From Paenibacillus sp. JCM 18996 (GTDB taxonomy: Bacteria; Bacillota; Bacilli; Paenibacillales; NBRC-103111), in contig BBFE01000011.1 of the NCBI GenBank assembly GCA_001313085.1, forward strand, positions 1 through 64,000: a stretch of DNA of 64,000 nucleotides, written 5' to 3'. The notes beneath the pieces were generated by a model, which searched no databases, was not told the origin of the DNA, and saw only the letters and a list, made by a program, of their open reading frames with translations. A program made the position numbers and the translations under genes. This document shows, piece by piece, positions 9,886 to 22,524 of this stretch (positions are counted from its first letter, which is position 1; every line of letters starts with the position of its first letter).

Positions 9886-10676
9886 ATGATTGGACAAATC
9901 AAGAAATGGCTGGGTTTCAGCGGAGCGCTGAGCCGAAGCGCCGTAGAGCCGGATGCTCTGCAGTTGAGCCGAGAGAATATACCGGTGCATGTCGCCGTTA
10001 TCATGGACGGCAACGGCCGCTGGGCCAAGCAGCGCGGATTGCCCAGGGTCGCAGGCCATCATTCGGGTATGAAGAATGTGAAGAAAATCACGGTTGCGGC
10101 GGACGGCATCGGAGTGAAGGTTCTCACGATGTATGCTTTTTTTTCTACGGAAAATTGGAAGCGGCCATCGGAGGAAGTGGATTATTTGATGAAGCTTCCT
10201 ATGGAGTTTTTTTTCCTCAAGAGATTGACGAGTTAATGCAAAAGAACGTACAGATTCGAATGACAGGGTGGAAGGAAGGCCTGCCGAGCCATACATTGAA
10301 GGCAGTGGAAGACGCCATCGAAAGGACGAAACACAACACCGGACTCATCCTGAATTTTGCTTTGAACTACGGCAGCCGCAAAGAGATGTTTGACGGGATG
10401 AAGAAAATGTACAAGGACGTCCAATCCGGCAGCGTCAATCTGGATGAAGCGGATGAATCGCTGTTCTCGAATTATCTGCTCACTTCCGATCTGCCTGAAC
10501 CCGACCTTATGATCCGCACGAGCGGTGAGGAGAGAATAAGCAATTTCATGCTGTGGCAGCTCGCTTATTCGGAGCTTTGGTTCACGGACCTGTATTGGCC
10601 TGAATTCACGGAAGAGCATTTCTATAAAGCAATCCAGGATTACCAGAAACGCGTAAGAAGATATGGCGGTTTATAG
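9886..10676 (+). CDS. uppS: Undecaprenyl diphosphate synthase (frameshifted)
   Basis: cis-prenyltransferase that makes the C55 lipid carrier for cell-wall synthesis. [20 protein letters not shown] carries the catalytic Asp, [11 protein letters not shown] follows, and the C-terminal [20 protein letters not shown] motif is complete. In the sequence the invariant [11 protein letters not shown] reads [12 protein letters not shown] because of T8 near 10138-10145, a +3 expansion. A second T8 (near 10207) gives +2 and breaks the frame after MEF; repair gives [15 protein letters not shown] 9886 follows GGGGGAA. Confidence 0.96.
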
Positions 10677-10697
10677 ACCCGGTTTGGGGGAATTTCT

Positions 10698-11510
10698 TTG
10701 AAGCAGCGAATCGTGACAGGAATTATCGCCGGAGCCGTATTTTTTAGCGATGCTTACCCTCGGAGGCTATTGGTTCGGAGGACTTATTCTTTTGCTTGCC
10801 GTCATCGGTTATGACGAATTTATGCGGATGAACCATTTGAAAAAAAGTACAAGCTCACCTATGCGGTCGGAATCGTCCTGCTGCTGCTGCTGGTCTTTCC
10901 CTGGCACAGTCTGGGACTGCCCTGGAACACGTTTTCCGTACCTTTTCTATGGGTCTCTTTATTTATTCTGTTGGCGATTACGGTTATATCCAAAAAAAAC
11001 TCCGTGACCATCGATAAAGCGGCTTTACTGTTCCTTGGGCTGCTTTATTTGGGAGCCGGCTTTTACCATATGATCGTTGTTCGTCTGGCAGACCACGGTT
11101 TGTTCTGGACATTTCTTGTTTTCGCATGCATTTGGGCTTCCGATTCCGGGGCTTATTTTGTCGGTTCCAAGCTTGGAAAGCATCCGCTTTGGCCGGCCAT
11201 CTCCCGAACAAATCGATTGAAGGCTCGATAGGCGGGATTGTTCTCGCGGTCATTGTGGCGCTTGCGTTCGCTTTCTTCCAGCCTCATCTTATTTCTTTAA
11301 GCAGAGCGCTACAGCTGGGCGCCGTGATCGCCATAGTAGGGCAGCTGGGGGATTTGATGCAGTCCGCTTACAAGAGGGTGAAAGGAATCAAGGACACCGG
11401 AACGGTGCTGCCGGGCCACGGGGGAGTGCTGGATCGCGTAGACAGCTGGCTGATTGTTTTTTCCTTTTGTTTATCAAGTTTTGTCTGTTGCTAATCCATA
11501 CACCGGTTGA
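10698..11510 (+). CDS. cdsA: Phosphatidate cytidylyltransferase CdsA (frameshifted)
   Basis: Makes CDP-diacylglycerol for phospholipid synthesis; an integral membrane enzyme of about 270 residues with about seven transmembrane helices. TTG start 10698 after GGGGGAA. KQRIVTGIIAGAVF opens the protein. The signature lies in the C-terminal part: SPNKSIEGSIGG, LGDLMQSAYKRVKGIKDTG and LPGHGGVLDRVDS. Several frameshifts at A/T runs (10740s, 10840s, 10992-10999, 11457s) plus lost bases. The last residues after repair are VANPYTG, with TGA at 11508-11510 immediately before dxr. Confidence 0.94.
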
Positions 11511-11519
11511 GGAGGACTT

Positions 11520-12666
11520 ATGAGCAAAAAAAATCAGCATTCTCGGTTCGACCGGATCTATCGGCACACAAACTCTGGACGTGATCTCCCACTATAGAGA
11601 GCAGTTTTCGGTAGAAGGTTTGGCGGCCGGGCAGAATCTGTCGCTGTTCATCCAGCAGGTGAATGAGTTTCGTCCCAAAAAAAGTTTCTTTGGCGACCAA
11701 GGAGCTTGCCGAAGAAATAAAGCATTACATACCTGCTGGCGTTGAAGTTTATTATGGCATTGAAGGATTGATTGAAGTGGCAGCAGGCACGGAAGCCGAA
11801 TTCGTGGTAACGGCGATTGTCGGCAGCCAGGCTTCAGGCCTACATTAGCCGCCGTCGAAGCGGGCAAGCATATCGGACTGGCGAATAAGGAAACGCTGGT
11901 AAGCGGAGGCCACTTGGTCACTGAGCAAGCGAAGAAACGCAATGTGACCCTGCTGCCGATAGACAGCGAGCATTCAGCCATTTTTTCAATGCTTGAACGG
12001 GGAGTCCCGTGAAGATATCGAGAAAATTACTTTAACCGCATCCGGAGGCTCGTTCCGTGACCGGAGCCGTGAAGAACTGGCAAGCGTGACGGTCGAAGAT
12101 GCGCTGAAGCATCCCAATTGGTCGATGGGAGCCAAAATTACGATAGATTCGGCGACCATGGTGAACAAAGGGCTCGAAGTGATCGAAGCGCATTGGCTGT
12201 TCGGCCTGCCGTACTCGCAAATCGACGTGCTGATCCACCCGGAGAGCATCATCCATTCTTTTGTCGAATTCAAGGACCGCAGCGTGATTGCCCAGATGGG
12301 TATGCCTGACATGAGGGTGCCGATCCAATATGCGCTGACTTATCCGAGACGGGTTCTCTCTCCTTCCAAGCCGCTTGATCTGGCCATGCTCGGGCAGCTG
12401 CATTTTCGGGCAATGGACATGCACCGGTTTCCATGCCTGCAAATGGCTTATGATTGCGGGCTCCAGGGCGGCACGGCACCGACGGTATTTAATGCCGCTA
12501 ATGAAGTCGCGGTAGCACGGTTCCTGGGCGGTGAGATTACTTTTTTTTGCAAATCGAAGACGTTATTTATGATGTGCTGGAAAAGCACGACGCGGTATCA
12601 AATCCGGGACTTCAGGAAATCACTGAAGCGGATCAATGGGCAAGACGAACCGCCTCCGTACGATGA
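11520..12666 (+). CDS. dxr: 1-deoxy-D-xylulose 5-phosphate reductoisomerase (frameshifted)
   Basis: Second step of the MEP isoprenoid pathway, converting DXP to MEP with NADPH. About 380 residues. Motifs: [18 protein letters not shown] (NADPH binding), [54 protein letters not shown] and [22 protein letters not shown] 11520 after GAGGAGG. Breaks at A runs near 11525 and 11679, near 11830 and 11985, and at T8 near 12541. It supplies precursors to UppS, encoded just upstream. Confidence 0.95.
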
Positions 12667-12676
12667 TAGACAGCTA

Positions 12677-12742
12677 AATTAACCCCACAAAGTGAAGCGA
12701 AACCCTTAGAAGACTATTCATATTGCTTTGCAGGGAGCCCCC
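12677..12742 (-). repeat. Intergenic inverted-repeat element, copy 2
   Basis: Read on the minus strand it begins GGGGGCTCCCTGCAAAG and ends GCTTCACTTTGTGGGGTTAA, aligning with copy 1 along nearly its whole 64-66 bp. It lies between the dxr stop and the dxr terminator. Confidence 0.75.
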
Positions 12743-12750
12743 AAGACCTC

Positions 12751-12788
12751 AAAAAAAGCCGAAGAGGATCCCTCCCCGGCTTTTTTTT
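12751..12788 (+). terminator. Terminator after dxr
   Basis: A7-GCCG pairs with CGGC-T8 around a GA-rich loop; symmetrical A/T flanks allow termination on both strands. Confidence 0.8.
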
Positions 12789-12948
12789 AAAATCTGCACA
12801 GAAACTGTTCCCTCCCCAGGTTCTAACTCTTCCCGTTTGCTTGTATTATATGAACAAATAATGTTAATCTAAGTACACAGCCAAGCTGCTGAAAGTGCTG
12901 TGCCCGGATTGCGCGGGAACAGTTGAACGCTAAGGAGGAAGGTACATC

Positions 12949-14206
12949 TTGTCAATGATACAAACGGCTTTTCAAATATTGGTCATGTTCTTCTTGCTGG
13001 TATCGATCCATGAATGGGGGCACTTTTATTTTGCCAAGAGAGCCGGCATTCTTGTAAGGGAATTTGCCATCGGCTTCGGACCGAAGCTGTTTTCTTATAA
13101 AAGGGGAGAAACCCGTTATACGTTTCGTTTGCTGCCAATCGGCGGCTTTGTGCGGATGGCCGGAGAGGATCCCGAGATAGTCGACGTGCAGAAGGGGCAG
13201 ACCATTGCGGTTCAAACGAACAAAGACATGGTCACCCATCTTTATTTGGACAAATTGGACCAGCGCGCGGACGTTCTGCAGGGTGTGGTTGAAGGGATCG
13301 ACCTGGAAAAGGATTTATTCATTAAATTGAATGTAGACGAGCAAAGCGTAACGCTGCCTGTTCACCCTCAAGCTCATATGGTGGCGCGGGGAAGGGAAAC
13401 CCAGATCGCTCCGCTGGACCGCCAATTCGGGAGTAAAACCGTCGGCCAGCGTATGCTCTCCATAGTGATGGGACCCATTATGAATTTTGCCCTCGCGGTC
13501 GTTCTCTTTTTTTGCATATATCCTTATTTCCGGGGTCCCGAGCAATGTGAAGCTGGGTGACGTAACTCCGTCGCTGGCCGCCGAGAAAGCGGGCCTCAAG
13601 CAGGGGACGTCGTCCTGTCGGTCAACAACGAGCCGATCGGTGCCGACACCAAGAAGCTCACCTCGCTCATTCAAGCGTCTCCCGACAAAAAAAATGAACT
13701 GGATTATCCAGCGCAACAAAGAACAGCTGCAAAAGGAAGTAATACCGGCCGCCAAGGACGGTGTGGGATATGTAGGCATCAAGATTACCTCCGATACCAG
13801 GACCCCGACAGTGAGGGAAACACTTGAAGGAACCTACAAGAATACGGTCAATGCAACCGGCCTGATCCTCTACGGCTTTAAGAAAATGGTGTTCGGCGAA
13901 GTCAAGATGGACGATCTGGGCGGTCCCGTCCGGATTGTGGAAGTGACTAGCGAATACGCCAAATACGGCTTCGAGTACTTGATTTTCTGGACGGCGCTGC
14001 TGAGCTTGAACCTTGGCATCTTTAACCTTCTGCCTTTCCCGGCTCTCGACGGAAGCAGGCTGTTGTTCCTGTTGATCGAAGCGGTACGAGGGAAGCCGGT
14101 CGATCCGAACCGTGAGAGCATGGTCCATTTAATCGGGTTCGCCATGCTGATGCTGCTAATGATCGCCGTCACCTATAACGATATTTTACGACTAATCAGT
14201 GGATAA
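12949..14206 (+). CDS. rseP: RIP site-2 metalloprotease RseP/RasP (frameshifted)
   Basis: Intramembrane zinc protease that cleaves anti-sigma factors and signal-peptide remnants. About 420 residues. The HEWGH zinc motif is in the first transmembrane helix (LVSIHEWGHFYFAKRAG). A PDZ domain follows with DVTPSLAAEKAGLKQGD, and the third zinc ligand motif is NLLPFPALDGSRL near the C-terminus. TTG start 12949 after AAGGAGG. T8 near 13507 breaks the frame inside the second helix, and lost G and extra A affect the PDZ region (13610, 13686). B. subtilis rasP (yluC) occupies the same place between dxr and proS. Confidence 0.94.
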
Positions 14207-15699
<1,493 letters not shown>

Positions 15700-15711
15700 A
15701 TAAGTTTTATG

Positions 15712-15747
15712 AAGGGCAAAGGGATGCCAATTCTTCTTTGCCCTTTT
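15712..15747 (+). terminator. Terminator after proS
   Basis: AAGGGCAAAG pairs with CTTTGCCCTT around a 14-base loop, ending in TTTT. Confidence 0.85.
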
Positions 15748-15790
15748 GCTTCTGTATAGGAAATTATGGGAAGCAATTTCTGTGGATGAA

Positions 15791-15935
15791 GGGGGCTCCC
15801 CCAAAAGTAGTACCGAAAGCTTTTTATCGAAGTATTTCCCCGTAGCACATTCGTGTTGCAGATGTAACTTTCGGTGCGAGCAGCGAGCTGCTCTAACGGA
15901 ATTGGCTTCGAAGGCTTGCTTCACTTTTGGGGGAT
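15791..15935 (+). repeat. Intergenic inverted-repeat element, copy 3 (long form)
   Basis: About 145 bp. The left arm GGGGGCTCCCCCAAAAGTA and right arm CTTCACTTTTGGGGGA match other copies, but the centre holds about 85 extra bases, including AACTTTCGGTGCGAGCAGCG and GAGCTGCTC. The terminal arms are perfectly complementary over CCCCCAAAAGT. It fills the gap between the proS terminator and polC. Confidence 0.7.
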
Positions 15936-15974
15936 TTGTTCTTGGGTTCTGTATTGGGGGAGGAAAACCGAGTC

Positions 15975-18900
15975 ATGAGCAATTTGGCGGAAAAAAAGGA
16001 CCCGGTTTGAGCTGCTGATGCAGCAGGCCGAGGTTCCTTTTGAAACGATCAACAGTTTCTTTATGGACGGATACATAGACACGGTGGAAGTCAGCAGGTC
16101 CAACCGGGAATGGACCTTCCGCCTGGTGAAATCGACACTCGTTCCGCAGCATATTTACCGCTCCTTCTGCAAGATGATTCAGGACAAATTCTCGCATATT
16201 GCAAGAATCCGTTTTGTGGTCAGGTTTGAAGAGTCGGTGTCCTCTTCTGAGCTTGTAGAGGAATATTGGAGTTTGTTTATTGAGTGGGTCCAGCGGGAAG
16301 CGGCATCCATCAACGGCTGGCTGACTAAAGCAAAGGTAGAAGTGCAGGATCAGACTATCCACTTGATCATGTTGGACGCGATAGGAATGGAGCTGGCGAG
16401 AAAGAAGAACCTGGACCAGTTCATCCGGAGTTTTTTTTAACGACTATTTTTTTTCCCGTACCTTGCATGTGAAATATTCAGTGAGCGAATCGAACGTCGA
16501 AGTGTTCGAGCAGTTCGCCAAACAGATAGAAGAGGAAGAAAAGTTCGTCACCCAAGAGATCATGAGCCAGGTAGAGAAAGAGGAAGCGCTGCCGCTTCTC
16601 GAAGCGGATGTTTCTTTAATGCTGGGCTACGAGATCAAAGACAATCCGGTGCCTCTGCAGATGATTCAGGAGGAAGAAAAGAAAATCGCGGTTCAGGGGA
16701 CGGTATTCGGTCTGGACACCAAGGAATTGAAGAACGGGATGACCTTGTTTACCTTTAATTTGACCGATTTCACGGACTCCTTGATGATGAAAGTGTTTGC
16801 CAAAAATAAAGAGGACCTCAGAATTCTCAGCCTGTTAGCCAATGGCAAATGGATCCGGGCCAGGGGAAAGGTGGAATACGACCGCTTTATGCAGGTGCCG
16901 GAGCTTGTCATGATCCTTCGGACATCAACGAAGTGAGCGCTCCGCCTGAACGGATGGACAACGCGGCAGAGAAGCGGGTGGAGTTTCACTTGCATACGAC
17001 GATGAGCGATGGACGGCATCGCCACGATCGACCAGTATGTGAAGCTTGCCGCCAAATGGGGGCACAAAGCGATCGCCGTAACGGATCACAGCGGGGTGCA
17101 GTCGTTCCCGGACGCCAACAAGGCTGCAAAGAAGCACGGCATCAAAATGATCTACGGCCTGGAAGCCAACGTGGTCAATGATGGAGTGCCCCTTGTTCTA
17201 AACGCCAAAGACAGAGAGCTGAAGGACGATACATATATCATTTTCGATATAGAGACTACGGGTCTTTCGGTCATCAACAACAAAATTATCGAAATTGCGG
17301 GAGTGAAGATGAAGGACGGCAAGGAAATCGACCGGTTTGCCGAATTCGTCAATCCCCACGAGAAAATTCCGTATCACATCACACAGCTGACCAATATTAC
17401 GGACGAAATGGTGCAGGACGCGAAGGATATCTCGGATATTTTGCCCGCTTTTGTGGAGTTTGCCCAAGATTGCACGCTTGTTGCTCATAACGCCAGGTTC
17501 GATGTCGGCTTCATCCAGGAAAACTGCAAGCGTCTTGGACTGCCTCAGATGGAGAACCCGGTGCTCGATACGCTTGAGCTGGCAAGGCTGCTTTTTTTTC
17601 CCGCATTGAAGAATCACCGGTTAAACACGCTGTCCGACAAGTTTAAAGTCAGCCTGGAAAATCACCACAGAGCCATTGACGACTCTTTAGCACTCGGCAA
17701 TGTCCTGTTCCATTTGATCCAGGAAGCGGCCGAGCAGGGCTTCACCAACTTGGAGCGGCTCAACGATAATATAGGTAAAGATCTTCGCAATACCCGCCCT
17801 TTTCATTGCTGCATTTACGCGAAGAACGCGGCGGGCAAGAAGAATTTGTTCAAGCTCGTCTCGCTCTCCCACACGGAGTATTATCATAAAACAGCCTGTA
17901 TTCCGAGAAGCAAGCTTATTGAGCTGAGGGAAGGGCTGCTGATTGCTTCGGGCTGTGAGAAAGGCGAATTTTTTCGAAACGGTCCTGAACAAATCCGTGG
18001 AAGAAGCGGAACAGGTGGCGGAGTTCTACGACGTGCTTGAGATCCAGCCTCCGGACTACAACATGCATTTAGTGGAAAAAAAGGTCTGGTGGGCAGTAAA
18101 GCTCAGCTGGAGGATACAGTTGCAAGAATTATGGATATCGGCCGGAAACTGGGGAAACCGGTCATTGCCACCGGCAATGTGCACTATCTCCATCCGCGCG
18201 ACAAAATATCCAGAGACATCACGATCCATGGAATCACGGGTTTCAGCCCGCTGAAAGATATCCGCAAGCCCGACGCCCATCTCCGCACTACGGATGAGAT
18301 GCTGCGCGAATTTCAGTTCCTCGGAGCCGATACGGCCTTTGAAGTCGTGGTAACAAATACGAACGGGCTTGCCGACCAATTCGAGGAAATCGAGCTTTTC
18401 CCGCAGAAGCTGTTTACTCCGATTATCGACGGTGCCGATGACGAAATACGCAGCACTTGCTATAACACGGCCAAAAGCATCTACGGCGAAAATCTCCCCG
18501 AGGTCGTTACCGCGCGCCTGGAAAAAAGAATTGGTGCCGATCATCAAATACGGTTTCTCCGCCAACTATCTCATTTCCGAGCGTTTGGTGAAAAAAATCG
18601 AACCAGGACGGATACCTGGTCGGTTCGAGGGGTTCCGTCGGTTCCTCCTTTGTAGCGACGATGCTGGGCATCTCCGAAGTGAATCCGCTGCCGCCGCACT
18701 ATATTTGCGCAAGCTGCACCTTCCACGAGTTTTACACGGACGGCCGGATCCCTTCCGGATTCGACCTGCCGGACAGGGATTGCCCCAATTGCGGTGGGAA
18801 GCTCAAGGGAGAAGGCCAGGATATCCCGTTCGAAACGTTCCTCGGCTTTAAAGGGGACAAGGTTCCCGATATCGACTTGAACTTTTCGGGGGAATACCAG

Positions 18901-20289
18901 CCTGTCGCCCATAATTTCACAAAAGAGCTGTTCGGCGAGAAGAGCGTATTCCGGGCTGGAACGATCGGAACGGTTGCCGAGAAGACAGCTTTCGGATATG
19001 TGAAGAAGTATGAAGAAGACAACGGCAAAAAGTGGCGCAACGCCGAAATCTCCAGACTCGCTGCCGGCTGTACAGGTGTGAAGCGGAGCACAGGCCAGCA
19101 TCCGGCGGGATTGTCGTCGTTCCCGATTATATCGAGGTGGACGACATCACGCCGGTTCAATTTCCCGCTGATGATACGAGCGCGGATTGGAAGACGACTC
19201 ACTTCGATTATCACGCATTCGACGCCAACCTTCTGAAGCTCGATATTCTGGGACACGATGATCCGACGATGATGAGAATGCTGCAGGATTTGACCGGAGT
19301 TGATCCGACGAGCATCCCGATGAACGATCCCAAGGTGATGAGCCTGTTCCATTCCACCGACGCTCTTGGCGTCACGCCGGAGCAAATCAGGACACCTGTC
19401 GCCACATACGGCGTGCCCGAAATGGGTACGAAGTTCGTAAGGCAGATGCTCGAGGAAGCAAAGCCGACCAACTTTGCCGACCTTCTGCAAATCTCGGGCC
19501 TGTCCCATGGCACCGGAGTTTGGCTCGGCAATGCCCAGGAGCTCATCCGCAAAAAATATTTGCAGCATCAAGACGGTCATCGGCTGCCGTGACGATATTA
19601 TGCTCTATTTGATCTATAAGGCCGGCATGGATGCGGGGCTGGCGTTTAAGATCACGGAGAGCGTGCGTAAAGGCAAGGGCTTGACAGAAGAGTGGAAGGA
19701 AGATATGAAGAAGCACAATGTGCCTGCCTGGTACATCGATTCCTGCGAGAAAATCGAGTACATGTTTCCTAAGGCGCACGCTGCGGCGTATGTCATCTCG
19801 GCTGTGCGTACGGCATACTTTAAGCTTTATTATCCGATCGCCTACTACGCGACTTATTTCTCCGTCCGAGCGGACGACTTTGAATTGGAGCTGCTCTGCC
19901 AAGGGTATGACGCCATTCTGAAGAAGCTTGTCGAGATCGAGGAAAAAGGGTTCCAGGCGGCGCCGAAGGAGAAATCGATGGTATCGCTGCTCGAGATGGC
20001 GCTGGAAATGACGGCGAGGGGCTTCCGATTCAAGCCGATCGATATCTACCGTTCCGACGCAACCCGGTTCCAGGTCGACGGCGACGCTTTGATCCCGCCC
20101 TTCTCCGCAATCGCGGGCATCGGAGAGAACGCGGCCAGGAATATTGCTGCCGCCAGGGAAGGCGGGGAGTTCCTGTCGATCGAGGATTTCCAGACACGTT
20201 CCAGAGCTTCCAAGACGATCGTAGAGATTCTCGGGTCGATGGGATGCTTCAGGGGACTGCCTGAGTCCAACCAGCTCTCCCTGTTCTAA
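15975..20289 (+). CDS. polC: DNA polymerase III subunit alpha PolC, gram-positive type (multiple frameshifts)
   Basis: Replicative polymerase with built-in proofreading, about 1435 residues. Order: N-terminal domains, OB fold, PHP domain ([23 protein letters not shown]), DEDD exonuclease ([29 protein letters not shown]), PHP continuation ([13 protein letters not shown]), zinc finger ([18 protein letters not shown]), polymerase palm ([36 protein letters not shown]) and the C-terminal domain ending ESNQLSLF. Start ATG 15975 after GGGGGAGG. About ten breaks: A runs near 15990, 18077, 18522, 18590 and 19551, T runs near 16431 and 16447, and lost G/C near 16915, 17010 and 19110. LLFPAL reads LLFFPAL from T8 at about 17592. 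Confidence 0.97.
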
Positions 20290-20303
20290 ACATGGCAAAG
20301 CGA

Positions 20304-20346
20304 AGAGAAGCTTCAAAGTTTATTTCTGGTACTTTGCGGGGAGCCC
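20304..20346 (-). repeat. Intergenic inverted-repeat element, copy 4 (partial)
   Basis: On the minus strand it reads GGGCTCCCCGCAAAGTACCA and then AAATAAACTTTGAAGCTTC, matching the left half of copy 1 closely. A second fragment (20362-20385) carries AAAAGTGAAGCTTCCAAGC. It lies after polC. Confidence 0.65.
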
Positions 20347-20410
20347 GAAAGCAATATTGCTGAGAAAAGTGAAGCTTCCAAGCTTTGCCCTGGTGCTCAA
20401 TGTTTTTTTC

Positions 20411-20440
20411 TTGAATGGTTGAAGGTGGTTATGTTATAAT
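20411..20440 (+). promoter_or_regulatory. Sigma-A promoter for the rimP-nusA-infB operon
   Basis: TTGAAT (20411-20416), an 18-base spacer and a perfect TATAAT (20435-20440). A leader of about 150 bases runs to rimP. Confidence 0.75.
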
Positions 20441-20479
20441 ATTTTTTTTGGTAATAATGATGATATCTACCGTGATCAG

Positions 20480-20499
20480 AGAGTGGGGCAACCCACTCT
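20480..20499 (+). promoter_or_regulatory. Stem-loop in the rimP leader
   Basis: Perfect 8-bp stem AGAGTGGG / CCCACTCT closed by a GCAA (GNRA) tetraloop, followed by TTTACATTTTAATAT. It lies about 35 bases downstream of the predicted transcript start. It could be an attenuator or a processing site in this operon, whose product NusA affects termination; no test is possible from sequence. Confidence 0.6.
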
Positions 20500-20596
20500 T
20501 TACATTTTAATATAGCCTTTTGGCTTATGAAGCATGAGGCAGTCCGCTTAGTATACCAACTATAATCCAACAACGATTCCAGAAGGGGGTTGGCAC

Positions 20597-21064
20597 TTGA
20601 GTTCTGCACAAATACAATCGACAGTTGAAGAAATGGTTGCGCCTTATCTCAGCGAGAACGGGTTTGAGCTCGTCGATGTGGAATTTGTCAAAGAAGGCAG
20701 CAATTGGTTTTTTACGTGTTTATGTCGATAAAGACGGAGGCATAGATATTGACGACTGCGGCCGGGTGAGCGAATTTCTGAGTGCACGCCTGGACGAGAA
20801 GGATCCGATTCCCCAGGCCTATTTTTTTGGAAGTGTCCTCGCCGGGGCTGAACGCCCGCTGAAGAAGCCTCAGGATTTTGTCAAAGCAGTAGGACAGAAT
20901 GTGTTCCTGACTACATACGAACCGGTGGATGGGGCGAAAGAATTCGAAGGTACGCTGCTGTCTTACAACGAGGAAGAAATGACGATGGTTACATTGAAGA
21001 AAAAAAGAAGCACATTATTCCGACCTCCAAGGTGGCCGGCGCCAGGTTGGCGATCGTATTTTAA
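20597..21064 (+). CDS. rimP: Ribosome maturation factor RimP (frameshifted)
   Basis: 30S maturation factor, about 152 residues. TTG 20597 follows AAGGGGG. MSSAQIQSTVEEMVAPYLSE, then GFELVDVEFVKEGSNWFLRV, the YVDKDGGIDIDDCGRVSEFL core, and after repair YFLEVSSPGAERPLKKPQDF are typical. It ends TSKVAGARLAIVF with TAA at 21062-21064. Breaks: T6 near 20707, T7 near 20823, a lost G near 20848 and A7 near 21000. First gene of the operon, as in most Firmicutes. Confidence 0.93.
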
Positions 21065-21097
21065 CGGGGATTTTAAGAAAGGGGGAGCAGTGTTCCC

Positions 21098-22198
21098 ATG
21101 AACAGCGATTTTATCGAAGCTTTAAACGACATTGAAAGAGAAAAAAGGCATTGCCAAGGAGATTCTGATCGATGCGATCGAAGCGGCTCTCATTTCCAGT
21201 TATAAAAGGAACTTCAATACCGCGCAGAACGTGAGAGTCGACATCAACCGCCAGACCGGAGTGATTCGAGTCTACGCCCGCAAGACGGTGACGGAGGATG
21301 TGCTGGATCCGCGCCTTGAAATCTCTCTGCACGCGGCTCGCGAAATCAACGGCAATTACCAGCTTGACGATATCGTAGAGATAGAAGTGACTCCCAGAGA
21401 CTTCGGCCGCATCGCGGCGCAAACTGCCAAGCAGGTGGTGACGCAGCGCATCCGCGAAGCGGAAAGAGGCTTGATTTATAACGCTTTTATCGATAAAGAG
21501 GAAGATATCGTGACAGGAATCGTGCAGCGCCAGGACCAGCGCAGCGTTTTCATCGACTTGGGCAAGGTGGAAGCGGTGCTGCCGCTCAATGAATTGATGC
21601 CGACGGACAAGTTCAAGCACGGCGATCGGGTCAAAGCCTTTATCACGAAAGTCGAGAATACGACGAAGGGGCCGCAGATTATTTTGTCCCGGACCCATCC
21701 CGGCTTGCTGAAGCGGCTGTTCGAGCTCGAGGTGCCCGAGATTTTTTTTGACGGTGTCGTTGAAATCCGTGCCGTGGCTAGAGAAGCAGGCTTCCGTTCG
21801 AAGCTGGCGGTTCATTCGAGAAACCCGGAAGTCGATCCGGTCGGTTCTTGCGTGGGACCTAAGGGACTGCGAGTGCAGACGATTGTGAATGAACTGAGAG
21901 GCGAGAAAATCGATATCGTCCGCTGGATGGACAGCGTAGAAGAGTATGTCGCCAATGCGCTGAGCCCGTCCAAAGTGCTTGAAGTGAACGTTTCGCGAAC
22001 GAAAAAATGGCCCGCGTCATCGTGCCGGATTACCAGCTTTCCCTGGCGATCGGGATCAAGGGACAGAATGCCAGATTGGCCGCCAAGCTGACCGGGTGGA
22101 AGATAGATATCAAGAGCGAAACGCAGGCGGAACTGGAATACGGCAGGCCCAAGACGCACATGGAAGAGATGCACCAAGATTCGGTCAGCATCGATTAA
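21098..22198 (+). CDS. nusA: Transcription termination/antitermination factor NusA (frameshifted)
   Basis: RNA polymerase accessory factor, about 365 residues. N-terminal domain [21 protein letters not shown]1 domain ([20 protein letters not shown]), KH1 ([20 protein letters not shown]) and KH2 ([20 protein letters not shown]). There is no acidic C-terminal repeat, as usual in Bacillales. Breaks at A6 near 21140 and A6 near 22004. T8 (21739-21746) expands EIFDGVVEI to [10 protein letters not shown] without breaking the frame. ATG 21098 follows GGGGGAG. Confidence 0.96.
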
Positions 22199-22210
22199 AG
22201 AGGTGACGGC

Positions 22211-22524
22211 ATGAGACCAAGAAAGATTCCTCTCCGCAAATGCGTTGCCTGCCAACAAATGATGCCCAAGAAAGAATTGATCCGGGTCGTGAAGACGCCT
22301 GAGGATCAAATTTTGATCGATTTGACCGGAAAAAAAATCCGGCCGCGGGGCTTACTTGTGCGGGAAAGTATCCTGCTTCAAGCTCGCCAAAAAAGAGCAA
22401 AGCTCTCGACCGGGCTCTGGGGCGTGGGGTAAGCTCCGAGATTTACGACACGCTTGAGCAAGATTTTATCCGGGTAGAGGACGAATTCAATGCGGCTAAA
22501 GAAGAGCTGAGCGATGAACAATAA
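22211..22524 (+). CDS. ylxR: YlxR family nucleic-acid-binding protein (frameshifted)
   Basis: Small basic protein (DUF448), about 104 residues, with the family hallmarks PRKIPLRKCVACQQMMPKKE and, after repair, LTGKKSGRGAYLCGKVSCFK, which includes the GRGAYLC motif. A8 at 22330-22337 breaks the frame; the rest reads KSKALDRALGRGVSSEIYDT to KEELSDEQ, stop TAA 22522-22524. It sits between nusA and the L7Ae-like gene, its standard position, and overlaps the next gene by 11 bases. Confidence 0.88.

Noticed and set aside
18732..19580. 282-residue ORF on the minus strand inside polC
   Set aside because: Exact antisense of the polymerase domain in a GC-rich gene; no ribosome-binding site and no recognisable motif.
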